DNA from: Planctomycetota bacterium | GTDB lineage: Bacteria > Planctomycetota > PUPC01 | DNA length: 6,407 bases | NCBI GenBank assembly: GCA_003559755.1 | Contig: PWKM01000117.1 | Coordinates: 1-6,407 of the forward strand | Reading direction: 5' to 3' | Shown: positions 1 through 5,729 of the stretch, in pieces | How positions within the stretch are numbered: the stretch's first letter is position 1 | How the letters are laid out: each line of letters begins with the position of its first letter | Notes under the pieces: model-generated | The model's database searches: none | Seen by the model: the letters and a program-made list of their open reading frames with translations, nothing else | Told to the model about the DNA's origin: nothing | Position numbers and translations under genes: made by a program

Positions 1-224
1 AGCTGACCGCCCAGGAGGCGGAAGGAAAGATCGCCGAGCTGCGCGACCGCCTTCTCGACCTCGAAGGGCCGACCGGGCAGCCGGTGTTCTCACGCCCGGC
101 CGAACGGTCGGTCATCCGGCGGACGACGACACGCGAGGGCGACCGGGACGTCCTGGCCGTCTTCGAACTGCAGCTCGTCGTTAACGAGCTGCTGACCCCG
201 GACGAACAGGCAGGTGTCGAATGA
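1..224 (+). CDS. C-terminal end of a probable PilN-like pilus/secretion assembly protein (5' partial)
   Basis: An open frame enters from the left edge (first full codon at 3) and ends at TGA 222-224, leaving 73 residues. The visible part starts with a charged helix (EAEGKIAELRDRLLDLEG), continues with an Arg/Thr-rich stretch, and closes with an alternating hydrophobic strand (VLAVFELQLVV, about residues 50-60) before a short acidic tail. A final strand of this kind is what the periplasmic ferredoxin-like domain of PilN or GspL ends with, but the fragment is too short for a domain call by itself. The main support is position: it lies directly upstream of PilO-, PilP- and secretin-N-domain-like genes, the slot of pilN in pilMNOPQ. 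Its stop overlaps the next start in an ATGA arrangement, which implies translational coupling. That it is coding is fairly secure; the PilN identity is inference. Confidence 0.6.
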   Translation, partial: LTAQEAEGKIAELRDRLLDLEGPTGQPVFSRPAERSVIRRTTTREGDRDVLAVFELQLVVNELLTPDEQAGVE

Positions 225-1570
225 ATCGCATCTGGGAACAGAACAAGCCGCTGATCATCGTGCTGGGGAGCTGCCTGCTCGCCCTGATCGTCATGCGCCC
301 CAATGTGTTGAGCGGGGGCGAACCGCCGCTGGCCGGCTGGCTGTGGAGGGGCTGGCGGTCCGAATACGGGGAACTGGAGAGGCGGAAAGACCAACTCACC
401 CAACAGACCCAGGCCTATGCACCGGGACCCGGCCGCGACCGGGTCTCCTATGTGCAGAGCCGGCTGGAGACGGCGAACGACATCCTGCGCCGCCAGTTCG
501 AGCACCGCGTCCGCGAACTGGCGTTCATCCCCTATGAACCGTTCCTGCCGCCCGGGAACGACGCAATCGACTCAGGCGACGGCGGCGAAGAGCCCGGATT
601 CTACTTCCGGCGCCAGCTCACCAGGACCCGCGAGCAGCTTCAGCTCTATTGCTCGCTGCGGTCCGTCGAGGTCGCCCCCGATCTCGGGCTGGGCGACTAC
701 GCCGAAGGCCCGGTCCCCGAGCCGGCAAGAGTGCCCGAGCTGCTTCGACAACTGGCCGCGGCAGACACCTTCGTTCGGCTCTGCGCCGACCACCAGATCG
801 ACCACATACGGATTGCCAGCCACCGGAGCCGGCGGGTGCTGGACACGGGCAGCCGGCGCGACTTCCTCCGCGAGCATCCGATGCGGGTTGAACTCCGGGC
901 CGGCTTCGAGGAATTCGCCCAACTGCTCCGCGGGATGAAAGGCCGGCGCGTCGGCGTCCGGGCCGTCGAGATCAACCAGCTCGAACAGACGGTCAAGGGG
1001 GTGTGGCTCGACACCGGCAGCGAAGACGGCGTTCGACGGGACGAGAGCTATATCATCTTCCGGCAGCCGGAAGGCCGCCCCTGCGACCTCAGATATCTCG
1101 CCCGGGTCACCGTGACCAACGACCCGCGGTCCCCCAACACCCCGACAAACCGCAACGACCCCGACCACCCCGACCATCCCACATCCTGGCGGAGGCGGTC
1201 TTACGCCCGGATCGACGGCGGACCGGTCGATTACGACCGGTTCGACCTCGACCCCGAAAAGGCCGATGCCCTGTCGGGCAGCGAGTACGAGGTGGAACGC
1301 TGCTTCGGGACCACCGGCTTCTTCCGAGTGGTCGACATGCGGGTGAGGGGCCGGCCGGGGCGGATCGAGGACCGGGACGACACCGGCATCCCCACCGCGG
1401 TGACTCCGCACCGGGTCGAGGTGACCATGGAGGTAAGCACGTTTGACTTCGACCCCGATATGCGTCATATTACGGCCGATGCACTGGACGGCGTCGCCCC
1501 ACGCCCGACGGTGCGCCCGACCGAAGAGGACCCCGACCGGCCGAGGACTCGCGAGGTAAGGACCTGGTAA
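221..1570 (+). CDS. PilO/GspM-like bitopic inner-membrane protein with an inserted module
   Basis: This 449-residue protein is about twice the usual PilO length of roughly 200. It has a short cytoplasmic N-terminus (MNRIWEQNKP), one membrane helix at about residues 11-25 (LIIVLGSCLLALIV) and a charged, probably coiled-coil stretch at about 46-100, the PilO/GspM layout. Residues 220-252 (PMRVELRAGFEEFAQLLRG followed by a VRAVEI strand) resemble the beta-alpha-beta unit of PilO, and residues 397-410 (HRVEVTMEVSTFDF) resemble its closing strand. Between them lie about 140 extra residues, including a VWLDTGSEDGV motif at 261-271 followed by strands, and a polar Asn/Asp/Pro/His loop near 305-321. 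The tail (425-449) is Pro/Arg-rich. The start ATG overlaps the upstream stop (ATGA); no strong Shine-Dalgarno is seen, which fits coupling. By family knowledge, PilO pairs with PilN in the periplasm to position the motor platform. The pilus/T2SS assignment rests on topology, the short motifs and gene order rather than on high similarity. Confidence 0.65.
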   Translation: MNRIWEQNKPLIIVLGSCLLALIVMRPNVLSGGEPPLAGWLWRGWRSEYGELERRKDQLTQQTQAYAPGPGRDRVSYVQSRLETANDILRRQFEHRVRELAFIPYEPFLPPGNDAIDSGDGGEEPGFYFRRQLTRTREQLQLYCSLRSVEVAPDLGLGDYAEGPVPEPARVPELLRQLAAADTFVRLCADHQIDHIRIASHRSRRVLDTGSRRDFLREHPMRVELRAGFEEFAQLLRGMKGRRVGVRAVEINQLEQTVKGVWLDTGSEDGVRRDESYIIFRQPEGRPCDLRYLARVTVTNDPRSPNTPTNRNDPDHPDHPTSWRRRSYARIDGGPVDYDRFDLDPEKADALSGSEYEVERCFGTTGFFRVVDMRVRGRPGRIEDRDDTGIPTAVTPHRVEVTMEVSTFDFDPDMRHITADALDGVAPRPTVRPTEEDPDRPRTREVRTW

Positions 1571-1574
1571 GGAG
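1568..1574 (+). promoter_or_regulatory. Ribosome binding site nested in the upstream stop codon
   Basis: TAAGGAGG-type sequence: the TAA stop of the PilO-like gene (1568-1570) forms the first part of a near-perfect Shine-Dalgarno (AAGGAGG), six bases before the ATG at 1581. A ribosome terminating on the upstream gene sits on the initiation site of the next, so the two products are probably made in coupled amounts. This fixes the start of the PilP-like gene. Confidence 0.75.
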
Positions 1575-1580
1575 GCTCCA

Positions 1581-2822
1581 ATGTCTGAACAACGCTGGCG
1601 GTTTTTTAACCCGGAAAAGGTATTGTTTGGCGTGCTCGCCGCGTTGCTGGTTCTGTTCGTATGGCGGGCCGGGCTGTTGGACCCGGCGGCCGACGTGGCG
1701 GAACGCGCTCTGGGCGAGGCCGGCCTGGACATCCACCTGCCGAGGGCTGTCGCAGAACGGCCCGAACTGCCCGGCCCGGCCTACTACGAGGACGTGGCCC
1801 GGGAGACCGCGCCCCGGCGACTGGCCCTGGATGAGCGGCCCCTGGGGTCGCGGAACCCGTTCGCCCCGGCCGCCGACGACCTGCAGGTTGTCGCCGCCGA
1901 TCTCACCGCCCTGGTCGAGGTCGAGTCCGAACAGGCGACCGCCGACATCCTCATCCGATACTGGATTCTGCCGCAGCCGGTGGACGAGTTCCGGGTCCTG
2001 CTCCCGCCGGGCGTCGGCCTGGTCCGAGCCGCTGGCAGCGGGGTGATCCAGCCCGACCAGCCCGACGAGAGCACCGAGGACGGCGATCTGTACACCATCC
2101 GGCTCCGGGCACCCGCCCGAGAGAATTTTCCGCTCCGGCTCCGAATTTCCTGGTCGCGGCCCGATGACAGCGACATCCTCGACATACCTGATGTGATCCT
2201 GCCGGGCACCACGCACCACGGCGGCCTGATCGCTCTGGCCGCCCATCCCGATACTCACGTCGCCCTGCTCGACTTCGAGAACCTGACGCCGGTCGGCGAA
2301 CTCGACGACCTCTCGCTGCCCGAGGCCTTGTCGCCCAGCGAACGGCATCCGCTGTTCGCCGCCTTCCGCTACACCCACGAGTCGCCGCGGCCGCGCAGCA
2401 TCAAGCTGAACATGTCCGAGGGCTTCACCCTCGCCCAGCGGCGAGATCGACCTGTTCGCCGGCCGCCACGGCGCGATCCGCGGCCGGAACCGGGGGATGA
2501 GGCCGAAGAACCGGAGCAGCGCCGGCCGCCGGAAGTAAGCCCGGGCACGCAGGTGGAACCGCCCGAGGACGAGCGGGACGAGGACGAGGGGCCGGTCGAG
2601 GTCTCCGCCGCCCGGCCCGAGTTCCAATTGCCCGTCTCGTTTATGGGCACGTTCCGAGTCGATACCGAGAACACCTACGAGGCCACCCTGCGGGACCAGA
2701 CCGGCATCCCGGTCAAGGTCAGCCAGGGCGACGTCATCTACGGCCTGGTCGTGCAAGACATCGGCCCCGGATATGTGATCGTCGAGAACGAAGCGGGACG
2801 ACTGTTTCGGCTGAGACGATGA
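1581..2822 (+). CDS. PilP/GspC-like bitopic protein with a large beta-rich insertion
   Basis: The 413-residue product has a short cytoplasmic N-terminus, one membrane helix at about residues 14-30 (VLFGVLAALLVLFVW) and a periplasmic remainder. Residues 91-96 read RNPFAP, like the R(D/N)PF motif found before the folded domain in PilP-type proteins. Residues 105-235 are rich in alternating strands (for example ADILIRYWIL, FRVLLPPGVGLV, LYTIRLRAP, FPLRLRISW) and look like a beta-sandwich. Residues 286-345 form a Pro-rich linker, first Arg-rich then Glu/Asp-rich. Residues 350-413 (SFMGTFRV, then QGDVIYGLVVQDIG, VIVENEAGRLFRLRR) match the pattern of the PilP / GspC homology-region domain: a small beta domain with a conserved GD turn. 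PilP is usually about 175 residues, so this is much enlarged. The family role is to connect the inner-membrane PilNO or GspLM pair to the N0 domain of the secretin, which fits the next gene. The start is supported by a strong Shine-Dalgarno. The C-terminal domain call is moderately good; the middle region is unrecognised. Confidence 0.68.
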   Translation: MSEQRWRFFNPEKVLFGVLAALLVLFVWRAGLLDPAADVAERALGEAGLDIHLPRAVAERPELPGPAYYEDVARETAPRRLALDERPLGSRNPFAPAADDLQVVAADLTALVEVESEQATADILIRYWILPQPVDEFRVLLPPGVGLVRAAGSGVIQPDQPDESTEDGDLYTIRLRAPARENFPLRLRISWSRPDDSDILDIPDVILPGTTHHGGLIALAAHPDTHVALLDFENLTPVGELDDLSLPEALSPSERHPLFAAFRYTHESPRPRSIKLNMSEGFTLAQRRDRPVRRPPRRDPRPEPGDEAEEPEQRRPPEVSPGTQVEPPEDERDEDEGPVEVSAARPEFQLPVSFMGTFRVDTENTYEATLRDQTGIPVKVSQGDVIYGLVVQDIGPGYVIVENEAGRLFRLRR

Positions 2823-2825
2823 CGG

Positions 2826-2843
2826 GACCGCTTCGCCCCGGTC
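2826..2843 (+). other. Short hairpin before a ribosome binding site
   Basis: GACCG (2826-2830) can pair with CGGTC (2839-2843) around an eight-base loop, in the 37-base gap just after the PilP-like stop and ending directly before GGGGAGG. No T-run follows, so it is not an intrinsic terminator. It could modulate initiation of the TTG-started gene, or be chance in GC-rich DNA. Confidence 0.25.
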
Positions 2844-2850
2844 GGGGAGG
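2844..2850 (+). promoter_or_regulatory. Ribosome binding site that decides a TTG start
   Basis: GGGGAGG sits nine bases upstream of TTG 2860-2862. The next codons give a basic N-terminus, a hydrophobic core and a lipobox, as expected for a lipoprotein, whereas no ATG or GTG lies in frame between the previous stop and this point. The TTG is therefore the preferred start. Confidence 0.7.
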
Positions 2851-2859
2851 CCTGGCATC

Positions 2860-4257
2860 TTGATCTCCTCAAGCCCGCGACATCGCCTGATACCCGTCCG
2901 GCTCCCGGCCTGGCCGGTCCTGGCGGCCGTATTCTTGATCGCCGGATGCCCCAACGCAGCCCGCGAGACCGTTCTCACCCCGCCCCTCGACCCCTTCTCG
3001 ACCGACGGGAACGAATATGCGCTGGTCGGGCAAAGCCCGGCGAAGATGCGGCACCTGATGAGCGGACCGCTGGCCCGGCCGGTCACCGTGAGACTGCGCG
3101 GCGCCACCATGGACGAGGCGATCTCTGCCGTCAGCGAGGCCACCGGGTTCGGCCTGATTATCGACGCCCGCCTGTGGGACGAGGCCGAAGAGCGAACCAT
3201 CGACCTGTCGGTCAGGGACATGAAGACCCGCCACCTGTTCGAGTGGATGGCTCGGCTGCTCGGCGCCTGGTGCGCCATCGAGGAAGACCGGACCGTCATC
3301 TTCACCAACGACTCGAACTGGGCGAGCCGGGGCCGACTCTCCAGCCAGACGTACCAGTTGGGGGCGCTGAGCCGTATTGACGAGCCGATGCGCAGGGCTT
3401 ACGAGCACACCTACGAGGCCCAACGGTTCCTGTTCCTGCTGCGGGCGGTCCTCGGGCAGGTGGCCGTCCAGCCCTCGGAACAGATTTTTTCCGACCACCA
3501 CCTCACCGGCATTACCGCCCGTCTGAACGCCCGCGGTCACGACAAGCTCGCCCGGATTCTCGAGGAGATCCGTCAACCGCACACCTATCGCCCCCCGGAG
3601 GAACCCGCTCCTCCGCCGCCCGGGGCGGTGATGGCCGCGCCCGTGCGGTGCAATTTCGACCGGGCCGACGTGCGCGAGGTGGCCGACCGTCTCGGCCGTG
3701 CCGCCGACGTGAACATCGGCTTCGATTATCAGGCCGTGCCCCCCGACCGGCGGGCCATATCGCTGGCCCTGGGCGAGGTTCGCCTGGACCGTGCCCTGTC
3801 CGCCTTCGCCGAGGCGGCGGGCCTGGGTCGGTTCCACCTCGAGCCGGGCCGCCGTGTGTGGATCATCGGCCGCGGCCAGGACCCCGACACGCTGCTCGAT
3901 TCCGGGATTCTCCCCTGGGACAACTCGATCGTCCGCTCCTATTATGTGGGCGACCTGGCCGAACGGTTCGGGCCGTTCCTGGTGATGCAGCGGGTGCAGG
4001 ACGCGGTGGCGGATGGGATGCGGGTGGTCCGGCCAATCGTCTTCTTCGATACGTCCGGTGAGGACCACCGCGTCCGGAGGTCGGGACGGCGGCGGACCGG
4101 CTCGCCCGCCGATGACGCGGCCCCGCCGCTCGGCTTCTTCCACGAGTGTACCGGCCAGCTGGTGCTCGTCCACTCGCCCACCGCCCACCAGTTCGCCGAA
4201 CATGCCATCGAACGGCTGATGGCGGTCACCCGTGCTCCAGAGGGCGAGGAGGACTGA
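2860..4257 (+). CDS. Lipoprotein with two secretin-N0 (STN)-like modules, lacking a secretin barrel
   Basis: The 465-residue product starts with a lipoprotein signal: Arg/His-rich head, hydrophobic stretch at about 17-28, lipobox IAGC with Cys30 as the probable lipidated residue. Module A (about 75-240) contains an STN/N0-like unit (VTVRLRGATMDEAISAVSEA, then GFGLII, IDLSVRDMKTRHLFEWMARLLG and VIFTN), followed by a second part ending in HDKLARILEEIRQ. After a Pro-rich linker (244-255), module B (about 260-457) repeats the plan: VRCNFDRADVREVADRLGRA, NIGFDY, ISLALGEVRLDRALSAFAEAAGL, VWIIGRG, then SYYVGDL and GQLVLVHSPTAHQFAEHAIERLM. By family knowledge the N0 fold binds the PilP/GspC domain, and a protein with that domain is encoded just upstream. 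No C-terminal secretin barrel follows: the protein ends soon after module B with an acidic tail. It may be a secretin-associated adaptor or pilotin-like partner rather than PilQ itself. Planctomycete-type STN proteins of unknown role are an alternative. The gene ends one base before thiL. Confidence 0.68.
   Translation: MISSSPRHRLIPVRLPAWPVLAAVFLIAGCPNAARETVLTPPLDPFSTDGNEYALVGQSPAKMRHLMSGPLARPVTVRLRGATMDEAISAVSEATGFGLIIDARLWDEAEERTIDLSVRDMKTRHLFEWMARLLGAWCAIEEDRTVIFTNDSNWASRGRLSSQTYQLGALSRIDEPMRRAYEHTYEAQRFLFLLRAVLGQVAVQPSEQIFSDHHLTGITARLNARGHDKLARILEEIRQPHTYRPPEEPAPPPPGAVMAAPVRCNFDRADVREVADRLGRAADVNIGFDYQAVPPDRRAISLALGEVRLDRALSAFAEAAGLGRFHLEPGRRVWIIGRGQDPDTLLDSGILPWDNSIVRSYYVGDLAERFGPFLVMQRVQDAVADGMRVVRPIVFFDTSGEDHRVRRSGRRRTGSPADDAAPPLGFFHECTGQLVLVHSPTAHQFAEHAIERLMAVTRAPEGEED
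4246..4253 (+). promoter_or_regulatory. Ribosome binding site that decides the GTG start of thiL
   Basis: GAGGAGGA lies inside the last codons of the lipoprotein gene, five bases before GTG 4259-4261. An alternative in-frame GTG at 4232 would add nine residues, overlap the previous gene more deeply and lack a comparable site. The 4259 start also gives the N-terminal length normal for ThiL. Confidence 0.75.
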
Positions 4258-4258
4258 C

Positions 4259-5182
4259 GTGCCCGAGAAGGAGCTTATCCGGTGGCTGCGCCAGCAGATC
4301 GGCCCGCATCCCGGCATCGAGGTCGGACCGGGTGACGACGCCGCTGTTATCGCCCCGCAGGCGGAGAGCCGCGTCCTGGTGACCGTGGACTGCTTCGTCG
4401 AGGGCACCCATTTCCCGAACGATGCGGCACCGGAACGGACGGGGCACAAGGTAATTGCCGCATCGGTCAGCGATATCGCCGCCATGGGCTGCTATCCGCT
4501 CGCCTGTTTCGCCACCCTGGCCGTCGGGCGGGCGGCGTCGGACGCCTGGCTGAAGGCGTTGGGCCGGGCGATGCTGACGGCCGCCGCCGAGTACGACGCC
4601 CCGCTGGCCGGCGGCGACGTGACCACGGGCGACGGGCCGACCTGCATCTCGGTGACCGTGGTCGGCGAGACGCGCGGGCTGAACCCGGTCCGCCGGTCCG
4701 GCGCCCGGCCCGGCCAGCGGCTGTTTGTGACCGGGCGGCTCGGCGGGTCGCTCCTCGGACGCCACCTCGACGCCGCCCCCAGGGTGAGCCAGGGCCTGTT
4801 CCTCAACCGTGAGGTCGGCGTGGCGGCGATGATCGACCTGAGCGACGGCCTGTCCACAGACCTCCACCACATCGCCGATGAGAGCGGCGTGGGCGCCGTC
4901 GTCCGCGCGGCCGACATCCCCGTCTCCGAGGCGGCGGGCGAGATGGGCCGACGGGACGGGCGGACGGGCCTCCAGCACGCCCTCGACGACGGCGAAGACT
5001 TCGAACTGCTGTTCGCCGTCGATGCCGACAAGGCCGGCGGGCTGCGCGAACGCTGGCCCTTCGACCTGCTCCTGACCGAAATCGGCGAGGTCACAGAGAG
5101 CGGCGTGCTCATCGAGGAGGCCGACGGCTCCCGACGCCCGCTTCGACCGGGCGGCTACGAACACGAATGGAACGCGAGATAA
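4259..5182 (+). CDS. thiL: Thiamine-monophosphate kinase ThiL
   Basis: ThiL phosphorylates thiamine monophosphate with ATP to give thiamine diphosphate, the active cofactor, in the cytoplasm. The 307-residue product has the usual family length and motif order: GPGDDAAVI (23-31) for Mg-ATP binding, DCFVEGTHF (44-52), SVSDIAAMGCYP (69-80), APLAGGDVTTGDG (114-126), GARPGQRLFVTGRLGGS (148-164), PRVSQGL (174-180), MIDLSDGLSTDLHHI (191-205) and DDGEDFELLFAV (243-254). The Asp-rich metal-binding residues and the AIR-synthase-related fold are therefore intact, with no truncation. The Cys in DCFVE, where Thr or Asn followed by Leu is commoner, is a mild variation. The GTG start is one base after the preceding stop, so it is probably cotranscribed with the pilus/secretion-like genes, although no functional link is evident. 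No other thiamine biosynthesis gene is in view and no TPP riboswitch precedes it. Confidence 0.95.
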   Translation: MPEKELIRWLRQQIGPHPGIEVGPGDDAAVIAPQAESRVLVTVDCFVEGTHFPNDAAPERTGHKVIAASVSDIAAMGCYPLACFATLAVGRAASDAWLKALGRAMLTAAAEYDAPLAGGDVTTGDGPTCISVTVVGETRGLNPVRRSGARPGQRLFVTGRLGGSLLGRHLDAAPRVSQGLFLNREVGVAAMIDLSDGLSTDLHHIADESGVGAVVRAADIPVSEAAGEMGRRDGRTGLQHALDDGEDFELLFAVDADKAGGLRERWPFDLLLTEIGEVTESGVLIEEADGSRRPLRPGGYEHEWNAR

Positions 5183-5205
5183 CACCGACCAGAGAACCAT
5201 CACCT

Positions 5206-5694
5206 ATGCGAGACATCGAACAGACGAGCGAGCAGGAGGCGCACATCATCGGGAGCGATTCGCCGGACGAGACGGCGGAACGGGGCCGCGTCCTCGGCGG
5301 CGAGCTTCGCCCGGGCGACGTGCTCGCCCTGGTCGGCCCGCTCGGCGCGGGCAAGACGCAGTTCGTCCGCGGGCTGGCGCTGGGGGCCGGTTCGATGTCG
5401 CGCGTGACGAGCCCAACGTTCAAGCTGGTCAACGAGTATGTCGGACGAGTCCGGCTCTACCACATCGACGCCTATCGGCTGGACGGCCCCCTCGACCTTG
5501 TCGCCCTGGGCTGCGACGAGTTCTTCGATTCCGACGACGGCGCGGCGGTGGTCGAGTGGGCCGATCGGGTCGAAGCCGCGCTCCCCGACGAGCGCCTCGA
5601 AATCAGGTTCGATATCGTCGGGCCCGAGGCCCGGCGCCTGGAGTTCATCCCCCGGGGGAAACGCTTCCGCGAGCTGGCGGAGCGGATCACGTGA
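5206..5694 (+). CDS. tsaE: TsaE, ATPase of tRNA threonylcarbamoyladenosine (t6A37) synthesis
   Basis: TsaE (YjeE family) is the ATPase that supports the TsaB-TsaD complex in transferring the threonylcarbamoyl group to A37 of ANN-decoding tRNAs. The 162-residue product shows a Walker A motif GPLGAGKT (44-51), the switch motif SPTFKLVNEY (69-78), YHIDAYRLD (85-93) and VVEWADRVEAALPDERLEI (115-133), all in family order and at the usual length of 150-165. An upstream in-frame ATG at 5167 would overlap thiL and add 13 residues. I prefer 5206 because most of the added codons end in A or T, unlike the strongly G/C-ending codons of the gene itself, which suggests untranslated spacer. Neither start has a strong Shine-Dalgarno. 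The spacing after thiL is 23 bases, so coexpression with thiL is likely. Confidence 0.93.
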   Translation: MRDIEQTSEQEAHIIGSDSPDETAERGRVLGGELRPGDVLALVGPLGAGKTQFVRGLALGAGSMSRVTSPTFKLVNEYVGRVRLYHIDAYRLDGPLDLVALGCDEFFDSDDGAAVVEWADRVEAALPDERLEIRFDIVGPEARRLEFIPRGKRFRELAERIT

Positions 5695-5729
5695 CCGCCG
5701 GACGCGACAGTGACAGTGCAGGCACGCGA

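Noticed and set aside
214..537. Overlapping + strand open frame with an Arg/Pro-rich product
   Set aside because: It overlaps the PilO-like gene in another frame and has a composition typical of a frame-shifted GC-rich gene; no domain is visible.
1602..1607. Six-T run near the start of the PilP-like gene (another at 3485-3490) as a possible slippage or phase-variation site
   Set aside because: A -1 slip at the first run meets a stop at once, the runs are short, and both encode ordinary Phe/Ile codons in frame.
2823..2859. Intrinsic terminator between the PilP-like and lipoprotein genes
   Set aside because: The hairpin is only five base pairs and no T-run follows; the DNA leads straight into a ribosome binding site.
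1470..4485. Long open frames on the minus strand (for example 1470-3308 and 2869-4485)
   Set aside because: They lie opposite convincing + strand genes, have no recognisable motifs, and are expected where third codon positions are nearly all G/C, which removes stop codons from antisense frames.
5691..5693. GTG start for the glycosyltransferase overlapping the tsaE stop
   Set aside because: It adds a Ser/Asp/Gly-rich 13-residue extension before the canonical MKIAYI start; kept only as an alternative.
5706..5717. Direct repeat GACAGTGACAGT in the tsaE-glycosyltransferase gap
   Set aside because: Only two copies of six bases, with no flanking symmetry; chance is sufficient.
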